From Pampus argenteus (Eukaryota; Chordata; Actinopteri; Scombriformes; Stromateidae), in the NCBI GenBank assembly GCA_036937835.1, contig CM072879.1, forward strand, positions 4,276,001 through 4,340,000: DNA of 64,000 nt, in the 5' to 3' direction. Both the position numbers and the translations under genes were made by a program. Every line of letters begins with the position of its first letter. Position 1 is the stretch's first letter. This document shows, in pieces, positions 38,801 through 50,300 of this stretch. A model generated the notes under the pieces. That model saw only the letters and a program-made list of their open reading frames with translations. It did no database searches and was not told the origin of the DNA.

Positions 38801-40040
38801 AGCGAAGACGAAGACAACGAGATCATCTACAACCCCAAGAACCTGCCGCTGGGCTGGGATGGCAAGGTGAGGCCTCACTCCTGCACGAAAATAGCTGCGT
38901 TTTTCTGGCTTAGAGGGCGGTTCACAGACATTAAAGCTCCCCTGTAGCCAAATGCTTACTGTGCACGTCATTAAACCACTTTACTATCCAATAAAAAGGC
39001 AAAAATGACCCAAAAAACAAGCTAAAAAATATATAATAAAGTCCTAGACAGGAGGCTGATCGGGGGTAGTGATGATTAGAAGATAATTATTATTATATTG
39101 TATATTATAATCTTTAACCACAAAGTGTTTGATAAATCTGTTTTGGTAACTGCAAAAACTATCTCAGCAGCTGATTTCAGCAGCGTTGTCAGATTGTGTG
39201 ACGGCACAATCAAATCCTCACTTTGAGAAGCTGAAACCATCATTCGATTATCAGAGTTAATTTAGTGCAACACCAAATATCTCTTAAATACAGTATCAGG
39301 TGTCTTTGGATTTGATTTATCAAAACTTCAACTCAAACAGACTTTAGAAACTCAGACACTTCTTTGTGTTGTATTTTTTTTGACTGCTGTCTTATTCCCT
39401 GCAGCCAATTCCCTACTGGCTCTATAAACTCCACGGGCTGAACATCAACTACAACTGTGAGATCTGTGGAAACTACACCTACAGGGGGCCCAAAGCCTTC
39501 CAGAGGCACTTTGCAGTATGTTCCAGTTTTATCAAAGATTCACTGTTGCACACACAGCGATGCTTATTGAAGTCATTTACCTGGTTGTGTGTGTGTGTGT
39601 GTGTTTGTGCATCTTGCGTTGTGATTAGGAATGGAGGCACGCTCACGGCATGCGCTGTCTGGGCATCCCCAACACTGCTCACTTCGCCAACGTCACACAG
39701 ATTGAGGACGCCGTCTCTCGTAAGTCTCATCTCGTGGTCTCGTCACGAAACGCGCAGCGTTGATTTTGAAGAATTGCGGAGGTTTTGTTTTAATAAGCAT
39801 TTTTGTGTTTGTTTTCATCCAGTGTGGGCGAAACTGAAGTCCCAGAAGGCATCAGAGCGGTGGCAGCCTGACACAGAAGTAAGTCCACACACAGGACAGC
39901 TGACACCCATCCTCGTCCTTTCTAAAACTGCTCATCCAATGATGTGTGTGTGTGTGTTTCAGGAAGAGTACGAGGACTCGAGCGGAAATGTGGTCAATAA
40001 GAAGACCTACGAGGATCTGAAGAGACAAGGCCTGCTGTAG
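35808..40040 (+). CDS. sf3a3: Splicing factor 3a subunit 3 (SF3a60/SAP61), complete, 17 coding exons
   Basis: Subunit of SF3a in the 17S U2 snRNP, needed for pre-spliceosome assembly at the branch site; nuclear. Coding exons: 35808-35903, 36011-36058, 36398-36450, 36621-36726, 36814-36886, 37067-37158, 37250-37332, 37418-37556, 37647-37715, 37810-37877, 38336-38443, 38528-38597, 38702-38866, 39405-39515, 39629-39719, 39823-39878, 39963-40040. All introns are GT-AG and every phase joins; the total is 1,506 bases, 501 residues, equal to the recalled human length. It starts METILEQQRRYHEEKERLMD and ends TYEDLKRQGLL. Seen: the N-terminal Prp9/SF3a60-binding region, a SAP-like stretch near 245-290, an acidic run near 355-375, and a matrin-type zinc finger with C408, C411, H425 and H431 inside CEICGNYTYRGPKAFQRHF. 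The start has G at -3 and G at +4. Donor of exon 6 (GTTATG) is weak but the only one keeping frame. No defects seen. Confidence 0.97.
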
Positions 40041-40206
40041 ACCGAGGAGCATCCTTTAAAATTCGCTATATTTTTATCACTTATGTCCCCCTTATGTTTT
40101 TTTTTGTTGTTTTTTTTATTTGTAAGTAGTAATGTTTTACAGACTCCGCCCTGCCCTCCATTCCTCCCTTTTGATAACTTTGTAATGTGGCAACCATAAT
40201 CATTAT

Positions 40207-40212
40207 AATAAA
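40207..40212 (+). terminator. sf3a3: Poly(A) signal of sf3a3
   Basis: Canonical AATAAA 167 bases after the stop codon, followed within 20-40 bases by T/G-rich sequence (TATTTTGTTACTGTTG). It gives a short 3' UTR of about 190-220 bases. Later AATAAA-like strings exist further on, so alternative ends are possible. Confidence 0.75.
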
Positions 40213-40240
40213 CTGTAAGAACGCTTGTCACCGCTGCATA

Positions 40241-43200
40241 TTTTGTTACTGTTGAACCGAGTTTATCGTCAGTGTTTTTCAGACTTTACAGAAGCAGTGC
40301 AGAGGCTGGCTTTGATTTATCGGTGCCACTGACCCGTAAGCATATTTTCACTGTGTTTATGTGGGGTAGTTTACTACTGTGGTTTTTATGGTGGCATTAA
40401 ATACTTGAGTAATAGATTGAACCCATGGTTGTAATTATTTCACAAGTGAACCTGCTGTAAACTTTCTGCAGTATAATCCAATGCGTACACGCCTACTGGC
40501 AAAGAACAAGTGCATCATGCATTTACTATCACACAGTAACGGAAGGAGCTCAGTGAAATCACAACCAGAATCATTTCAATTTCTTTTCCTTTATTGTAAA
40601 AACCCTGCGTTGGACATCGTTTTTTAATGAGTGTGTTTTTATGCTAGGATATTATGAAAAAGTGCTGGATAATAGATTTCAATATAGAGATAATATTAAG
40701 TTTACTGATGGGATAAAGAGCGTATATAAAACATTAGTTCTTATAATAAGCCATTCATTGCATATATTCTCATGCCAAGGTAAATCCAGCCAGATTCTGT
40801 AGAGAAAATGTCCTATATTTTTGCATTCAATATACTGCATATTACACACACATAAATACATGATTATCAGTCATATATATATATATATATAAGATATTTG
40901 TGTAATATGGTTTGATATCTGCCATGAAACAAATATGGATATATATATATATAGAATTGGTTTTTAATAACCAAGGCCTGTGGTGTCCTACTGTCAATTT
41001 TTAAAAAGCCTCTGATCTTATCAAAGCTGCAAATCCAACCATTGAATGCAATCTTCAGTCTTTTCTAACCCATCAAAGCCTGCAGATGGTGCTGCTTTAC
41101 CAGGATTTTCTGAAGGGGAAACGCATGGGACTCTGAGCTTTAGTAGATGCAGTACTCTGATGTGTACAGTGAGTGTTATAAAAAAGCAATATAGAGCAAG
41201 AGAAGAGACAGATTTATATCATCTGCCAGCTGGGTTTTGTCCAATATAACTGCAGCTAACCTTCTAATAGTCTTCATTACACATCTGCACTGCTGGAGTG
41301 TAATATTTCAGTGTATTCATTGCGTTATCAACAGTAACGATCGATTTTATCGCTTTCCAGGGACACTGTGAATGTATATGACTCATCTATAAATATAACG
41401 GTCACTCTATGACTTGTTATACTGCCTATGAACTAAAAATCTACGAAACCCTTTTAACAGACTATGAATTTAATCTAATGTAATATGCGTTTTCTTTATA
41501 TGATTAGTCTGAAATTTAAAGTTTCCTTGATTAATCACTCAATATTTCTTCAGGAGAACTCCGGTGTTCTTTGGTGATGTGTCTTTAAGTGTGGGATTTC
41601 ACATAGTTAGATAAAGTGAGTTTTTAATGTTGTGTGTAGTTTTAATTTGAAATGTCATTACTGTGTGTTAAGCATGCATTATTAAAAAAAAAACAAAACT
41701 TATTGTTGCGTGTATGAAATTCACACAGTTGAGCCAAAATGGTCCACAATATGAACTGATGACCGTGTTTGACCTTAAAGTGAAAATCTGTGGCCTATAC
41801 AGTGTGCAGCATGTATAATAAACTATGACTATGGAGTATAAGTATCTTATACAACCCCACTTAAAAAAATACAGACTATCCCTTTAGGGAATAGATCCAA
41901 TAAGTCTCTTTTTTCAACAGCAAACTATTGACATTGCCTCTTCAAGGAAAGGTCACGTTCTCTATGTTCAAGTAGCAGAGAGCAGAAATTACCAGCCTTT
42001 ATGAAGATAGCTCGTATTTTTACATTGGACATAGTACTATTATTATATTATGGTCACATGGACATATGGTAATATAAATAACTGTGGTGCAATATATAAC
42101 CCTGTTTAAGACATTCAGACCCACTATGTATATCAGCAAACACACTATTTTCTATGTAAAGATCTAATCTAAGCATCTCTGTTATTTGTTTTCATTGCGT
42201 GTCCTCTCTGCGTCCGCTTTAAAGGTGACGGCCAGGTCACTTTCTCATATTACAGCAACAACAAGTCTTTATCTGATGTTTTCCCGCTTGAAACATACGC
42301 TTCCATTTCTAAGAAAATACCAGCAGAATCATCAGTCAATTTCATTAGAACTTTGTCAGCATGTCTATGGTGTAAATTTGGTAATATTCAATATATCGGT
42401 ATGTAGGAGAAATAAAAATATCACACCTTTGGATGACTGGCTTAAAAAAAAAACACTTTAATGATGTATTTTAATAAAATTGTATCATAACTTTTGGTGC
42501 ATGGGCCAGCATGATTGTAGATTTAGAGATATCTTGTGTGGAAAAAATGGAACCGATTCATCCTCTGGGGATTACGTATGTGTTTCATTTTCATGGCAAT
42601 CTCTCCTCATTGCATTATATATTTTTGTGCGCAATCTTGACATTTTTTGCCTGACAGCGTTGCTATAGAAACTCTTCCCATAAATCCCCATAAATGTTAG
42701 CATTCATCCTCTGGGTGTCATGAACATTCACATAAGTAAATCAAAATTTAACAAAAGGTTAAAAAGTCACTTACGCAAAGCTCACCGGAGGAGGAACGGA
42801 CAACTGAAACTGTCTGCATTAAAAATGTATTTACATTTATTACATATATTGTTTTTAAATCTCTCAATGGGCATTGGCTGAAGTGTTTTGACATGCCATA
42901 TCTCTGTCAAATGTGCCTCAAAGGTCAATGCTATTATCTTTTGCATAATTGGTACTAGTATTATTACCATGTTTATATATAACAGAAAAAAAACCCTCTA
43001 CTTGCCTTTTTAAAAAACCCTGTAGATTAGCACTGATTAGCTGCTCCCAGGCCTGACATTTGTAAGTGGGCCACCATCAGTCTGGTGCTAACATGTCATT
43101 CTCGCGGGCAGAGCCATTAAAGCGTAGCATTAGAGTGTCTTAAGGGATCATCGTTGCTCCAGTGATTTCACATTCAGATGAAGGCTGAAGTCAGGTTACT

Positions 43201-43930
43201 GGTTGGTTCACTACGCCTGAGCCTGGCACGGAGGCATTTCCACGGGCTTCGCTGGTAAATCACACAGGAAGACGTCGCCCTTCATCATCCGACTGAAGTC
43301 AAGTCGGCACACTGGAAGCTGCTCCAAAGCTTTATGAATTTAGAAAGGATTAGAACTGCCTCAAATGTCTCAGTTGACTGAAAATAGTTACCTGGTGTCT
43401 TGCTAATGCAGGATTGGGAACGTAATCCAAATCAGCTGCTGGAGGTAACTCCAAAGATTTTACTTGGAAAGCCAAAGCAAAGACAAAACTACCATATATA
43501 TATATTACATATTATATTACACCATCTATATTACAGAAACTAGCATAGTTGAGACCATTACTGTTGATTTTATAATAGAGGAACAAAGACCAAGCCTTAC
43601 CTGATTTCCCCATATATAGTAACTGTGTCTTAAACTGGATTTATACTTGAGGCAAAGATGAATCGGTGTAGATTTTATTTTGTAGAAAAAAGACACATCT
43701 GACCAATCACAGTTCTTGCGGTTCCCATGTGGAATCTTTGTTTGACTGTATTAATTACTTCACCATGTACAAACAAATGCAACCTAGAAACTCGACTCTG
43801 TCTGGAGGAATTGACTCAAGTACCACATTTCATAACCGAATACGTTTCTGCGTACAACCCAGGACTCTCATCTAACTTTTCCTTCAAAGTTTTCTCAGTT
43901 TTTCCTCAAACATGTCACTCATTCCACAAC
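40241..43930. other. Convergent intergenic region sf3a3-maneal
   Basis: About 3.7 kb of mostly AT-rich sequence between the 3' ends of the two genes. Short TA tracts are at about 40,875-40,891 and 40,938-40,952. A better balanced stretch at 43,020-43,330 stands out from the AT-rich flanks and is discussed under findings. No coding exon, tRNA or hairpin RNA was recognised. Confidence 0.6.
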
Positions 43931-43948
43931 GGTAAACAGGACACATTT

Positions 43949-43954
43949 TTTATT
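43949..43954 (-). terminator. maneal: Possible poly(A) signal of maneal
   Basis: TTTATT on the plus strand reads AATAAA on the minus strand, about 355 bases after the maneal stop codon. It is the first canonical hexamer I noticed downstream. Its use is inferred. Confidence 0.5.
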
Positions 43955-44309
43955 TGTCTTCAAGGAAATACAGGAAAGAACAGTCTTGTATCATAAGAAA
44001 ATAAGAATAAGAATCCTACAGATGAGAGTTACTGTACACAGTCGCAAACAGATACTGAACCGAGTTGTTATCGTACCAGCTTCAACATATCTGTGATATT
44101 ATCAATACTGTACGGAAAAAAACAACGTTAGTGATTAAAAACAGTAAGGGTGGAGTGAACATTTGAAGAAAGTCTCATCAGGAGTGGTCAGTTGGAGAGA
44201 AACGGGGTAGGTGGATGACTATAACGTTGTTATCTTGAAACAGAGGGAGCTGACTTAATGTCATTTCTGGTCACGCTCGGAGCATCAATCACGGTAAATA
44301 AAGCCACGT

Positions 44310-47300
44310 TCACATCAGCCACTTGTCCTTTTCCTTGTTGAAGTTCTCTGCCCACTGGCGCGTAAGCTCCAAGTAGTGATCTGGTTGGTTGGGTTGATAG
44401 TCCAGATACAAACGTGTCACTGTTTTCTTGGGTACCGCCTTTTCGATCTGCGTGCCTTCGTGCCATTGGTTAAAGGAAGTAATGGTGACAATTTCCGGTC
44501 TGACGGACAGAGCGGCTTGCAGGGACGTCTCGTAGTAACGGCCGTTGACTCGGTTCCTGGTGTTATGGTTGTTCCACGGCCGAACGGCTGTGTCCACGTA
44601 CCCTGGGCCGACGCTGGGGATGAACAGCAGGTTGTTTGAGTCGCAGAAGGCCTTGATAGCTTTCCAGTTCTGGTGGGAAGAGCCGAAGGAGAAACCGTTG
44701 GAGGCAAAGTAGGTGTACATGCCGTCAAAGCCGCTGGCTAGAATGTCGTGTTTGTGGCGCTCGTCAACGATGAGGGCGACGAAAACCCCGTCGTAAGGCG
44801 TGCCTCTGATGGTGTGGGAGCCTTTGGCTGTCAGGAGCTCAGCCCAGGACTCTGGTGGAGTCAGGTACGAGTCATAGATATAAAACAGAGGCAGGACTCG
44901 CCCTGTGCTGGACCGGAATCTGTAAAAGGCGCCATGTTTTCCATAGCTGAGAGAAGTAAGACAGAGAGAAAAAAAACATTTAAGAATGCTGGATGGAAAA
45001 GTAGTAGCAGTTTGACACTGACACTCTGAGGTATTACAACCGGACATTGTGGTGGCTTGAGGCTTGTTTTTGGGTTTTTTTAACCGAAACAAAATACGAC
45101 CTTTTTACTGCCACTTCACCAAAGTCGGCAATGTAGAAATTTAAATACTACTAAGAAAATTGAACAAATTCAGCAATTCAGTAGTGAAGGAATTGACTAC
45201 TTATTTCAAGGCATTATTTAAAAAAAAATAGTTCCTTCTTTTAGACTTGCTGGGCTCCTGTACGCCCTTAATGACAGAATGTGAATGAGACAAATGTAAT
45301 CAGTCATATGAGCGATATGTGACACGGCGTTCAATATATAGATTGTGATTAGCCGCAAATGGTGCAAACATCCACGCAGCATTGGACATAATTGACATGT
45401 TACGGACTTTAAAGTTAATACAGCTCACACGTTTTTTTTGGTGCATATTATAAGACTAAATGTGTTTTACATACAGGGCACACAAGTCAGCAGTGTGAAG
45501 CGGGGAGTGTCCAATAGATCTCTTTAATACAACTCAGAGTTCACACTTTGTGCCAGACAAGTAGAATATTTATGACTAACTAAAACCTCACATCTCACAT
45601 TTCTGTCTCTCCAGTTTTTTGTTTCACTTTACACAGATGGTCAGCACAGTGGGTTTCTGAAAATATTGGCAGCAATATTGGCTGGCCTTTGATTTCACTC
45701 CAGTCTAGTATCATTATAAACATGGCATCACTAAGACCCTTTAATTCCTAGACATAGTGTGAGATCATAGCCGTCTTTTTTCTTCTTCCCCAGACTAGTA
45801 CTGAATCTCTTAGTAGATCTATCTATCCTCACAGCCTTTCTCCGTGTCTTATCCATTCCTTGTAAAGCTGAATGTCATTTTATTTTGAGACATATTCAGA
45901 GAACCTGCTGATTCATCGTAGCAGGGATCACAGGGGAGACATATATATTTAACTTGCCTGTTCCTCACTTTCCAACATCAGGCTTCATGTTTCCCCAGAT
46001 CATTAGGCTCCTAACGTCAGCGGCCACTGATATGGAAAGCAGAGCTCGGCCCTTTTGGTGAGTAAAAGGCGACTATTCTTTTCTCTGGCACAGAGGAAAA
46101 GTGGATGACTGGAAAAACGACTTACTTGTCAATAATATATTTGATGTTGTCATGCATGCTCTGGTCCGTCCGCCCTTTGTATGGTTGTATGTGAAAGGCC
46201 ACCTGTGCAAAAAAAACAAAAACAAAAACAGAGCACTGATGTAAAAGAGACTACGATGATTACATAAAGACCTGGAAAATAAGAAGGTTATGTAATGACT
46301 TTCAAATTGAGCCTTCAGCTGCTCATTATTCTAATGCATTATTTGTTTTGATGGACAGCCAGTAGGAAGGCAACATTTAATTAGTAATCTGTGGACCTCA
46401 CTAATTATTTGGCCTCGTTGTCTGTAAAATTAATGTTGATTGAAGTACTCGTTTCTACAGTGATTGCATGTTCTTGCATGAATACTCAAATACCAAACTG
46501 CTCAGCGGGAGGACAGCGCCGCGTTCATTTTAAGCACCAATCCAACCAAGTGTGTTGATGAACAATTTAAAGGACACAATGGAAATGTTACATCCTAACC
46601 CTTTCATGAAGAGCCCAGCGATAGCTCTCTACGAAGCTATTCTGTGGAAGTCATCAATAATGTGTAATCATAATATGGCTGAAGAATATATATATATATA
46701 TATATATATATAGCCAGTTAGCTTAGCTTAGCACAAAGACTGGAAACAGGATGAAGGATGATATAGCTTTTGGTTAGCGACATGCACACGAAACACGTTG
46801 TACAGGGTTGTGTCTTATGGCGTCACTGAGTTAAAAAAGATAAATCTTTTATTCTGCATGGACATAACATTTTAACAATAAACGAGATTTGTTCTCAAAA
46901 GGTTGTCAATCATGTGTCTTCTTCAAGAGCATTTGTAGCTGAAACGCTGCCAATCATATCCACTGAGTTCCTTCTGTGCTCGTTACTCAGCACCTGCAAA
47001 GATGGATATGTGTGTGTGTGTGTGTGTGTGTGTGTCTTTATGATTGACAGGGGAAAGATTTGACTCACATATTCTAATTGTTTTTTTTTTGTTGTTTTTT
47101 TTTGCAATCTATGCAAATTACATATGGAGTATTATATAATATATATAAAATAGCAAATATATTTTCCACTATGAGATCTTATGTCAGCTTGACGGTGGAA
47201 ACGCTGTAGAGCATTAATTGCTCTACAGCATTAGTTGCTATACATTACTGTGCATTAAACCCTGCAGTTAGCAGAGTTGTCTATCACATCAACCCTGTAC

Positions 47301-50300
47301 TCACACAACGTATATTCTCATGCTCAGCTGGTGCATGAGATAAAAACAGTGCAGCAACCTGCTTATCAAGCACCTCTACTGCTTCTGACAGTTGCTTTAA
47401 ATTCACAGAGAACATATGGAGATGTTGTCACTTTACATAGGAGACTCTTGCAGACATATACATTTCAATGCAGTTTATCGACTGCTTATTTATGCAGACT
47501 AAGTGTGCTTGAATTTCTGTATTGCCTGGAAAATGGTGTAAAAATAAACTCCTAGAATCTAAGTTTAGCCAGCAGGATGTAGAGCGTTTCTTGAAAATGG
47601 AGCTGAGGAGGAGGAGGAGGAGGAGAAGGGGAAGCGAACAACTGAAGCAGATGCTCACTATCCCCACAGGCCTGTCCTGTAGTGTCCTCCCATCTGTCAA
47701 CACATTCAGGTGACACGGGATGGCTTCTATTCCACTAACTCAGAGTGTCTCAGAAATCCTTTATAGCTGATTCTCAGTAATAATAAAGGAAATAAAGATA
47801 GTTGAAGGTTTGGAAATGAATTGATAGATAGCACTGTGTTGTGTTTCCTTAGCAGGAGCTGAGGGTTGAGTGATGGATGTCCAGGATAAACTACGGTACG
47901 GATGTTTGCGTCACAAAGGGGGTAAAAAGGGCTTCAGCAGCTCAGATGCAAATAGTAAAGCACTAACACAGCTGTCGCGCCACAAACACTGAACACTCGA
48001 CGCCTACTCCATCTTTCAAAAGAGGCTGCAAGGTCTTCATAAACAGTTTCCATGGTAACGTGGCAGTGTTTGGTGCCTGGGCTTGGGTTTGTCAGACGTC
48101 TCGACTGGTTGGAAATCATAAAAGGCCAGCGAGGTAAGACGCTGTTCAATCTGTTCCTGTTTGCCTGAATAAACCACGGATGAATGCGGATGAAAAGTGC
48201 TTTGTTTGCTCAGATGGCCCCATGTTGTGTGATGCTGACAGACTCTCATATTTACATTCAAAGCCTCAGGTGTATAGATGCTGCCGCAGCAAACAAGCCT
48301 CCCCAACAGTTTTAACCAATGTTTGGCTTTTCTTCAGATGATGACAAACACTGACCTAAAGCTATGTAATATCATCATGTTGGAATATGCTACATGTATT
48401 CTGCTAAGTATGTACTGAATAAACTAGATAATACATTCAAAAGGATGACTGTGATACTTAAATATATTTGAAACTACATGAAGACTGGTTCCCAACCTCT
48501 GAATCACCACAGTGATGGCTAAAATGTAACGACAATAAAATGCCCGACGGACCGTAAAAATGTCCACTCGCACTCGGTAGTCTCAGACAGTTCTCTCCTG
48601 CTGGTTGTGCAACTTTTCCCCCACTTTCTGCCATCGAACTATCTATCCACTCACCCTACCTACCCCCTCCGTGACCGAGACGTGACCTTATATATCGATG
48701 TCATCTGACCAGCGTCGCTTCCTTGGGTCATAATTTCTACGGCCACTAGATGGCATCTGTCATTTAAACGTAACCGTAGGTCATTTTGGCCCCTGAATTG
48801 ACGACCTACTGTGTCTGACAGGCTGGGTCTGAAAGCTTCTGTTGTTCAAAGAATGGGAACGTCGTCTTCTTACAGCTTCACATCCATGAAAAATAGCGAC
48901 AGAAAAGTGACGACAAGCATGGGTGAAATCAATATAGCTGTATATTACTGCAACTAGGTAGCCAGTTAGCTATGTATGAAGATGACGTCAATCCTTAGTC
49001 AAACCTATCGCTCTTACTTGTTTCTGCAACAGACTAAAACACACTACATTCACTTAGGTCTATAACCAAGGCCTACTCAAGTCAAACAACCTCGAAATAT
49101 TTGCTAGAACATTGTCAAATGGAAGATTTTCTTTTTGCTAATTGTCTGTCTGCTGCTTGGTCCTGGGAAGATAGTGTACAGTTTTGTTTTTGTCAAAGCA
49201 GTTGTATAGTGTTAGTCCTGGAAACGAGGTTGGCGAGAATAGTGAGACTAAATCAAAGCAATAAAACAAAATAAAACTAAAATCTAAAAGATACTTCTCC
49301 TTGCGTTCACCGTCACAAGCTGCACCTTTCACATTAATATAATTATGAAAGAAATATATTGATGAGTACATTCGATGTTAATCACATGCAATATATGTTG
49401 CAGCAAAAGCACGTCAGTGTATTTTTCTCACTTCATTCAAATATTCAGATCTGACTAAAATATGAAAGCTTGTGGTGATGATGAAAAAAACATGCTTTTG
49501 CTTTTCTGCTCTACTTAAATTTTGATTTCTCTCCTCCTGTTTGCAGCTCGCATCCCAACAGCAACATTTCACGGGGAAAACAGGGTCAATCTATGCTTAA
49601 TTAGTGAGGACGGAGCACTGGAGGGGATTATGGATCAGTCTGTGTCCTCCTGTCTGTGATGTGTCGACTGATTGCTGTGACACCGGTGGTCTGGTTTGGA
49701 TGGTCAATCTTTACCCCTCGTTCTACCTTCAACGTCGACTCCTTTTAACTGGCTGTACGAAAAGCACCACATCATGTGACATGTGACATCTGAAGACGCA
49801 CATAAGAGAAAACGAAGACACACACATGACTGCTCACACACACACACTCAGTCTTCAGCCTGTATTTTGTCAGCGGCTGCTCTGGTGCACTGAAACACTA
49901 GAGCATTAGCCCTCAGGTCAGCTGTGAGATACACACTGTTGTGTAAGTCTGACTGAGACACACATAGAGCCCCAGTTCTCGGTGTAAGACTTCCATATAA
50001 GGAGCATGAAAGTAGACTGAGGGAAAGCTCTTCTGTCCTGTTAATGCTGAATCTACAGTCTGTCCTCAGCTTGTTTTGCCACCGCTCTCTCAAGCTCCCT
50101 TCAGGATGTTATTTCTTAATGGCATTTGAAAGGTCTCAATGCTAAAATAGATGTGACTTTATTAGCTGGAGTTGTGCAATGAATGGGAAAATCCACCCTT
50201 AAAACAAATATTGGATGTACGAGGAAAATGTCAGACAGCAGGACATCTTCATCTCTCTGCATTACATTACTGTAAATGTCAGGTTTCCAGGTCAGATTTA

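Noticed and set aside
44946..45092. Upstream extension of the maneal last-exon frame to a start at 45,092
   Set aside because: The extra residues lie in the intron before a good acceptor (CTCAG); splicing to exon 3 restores the family sequence instead.
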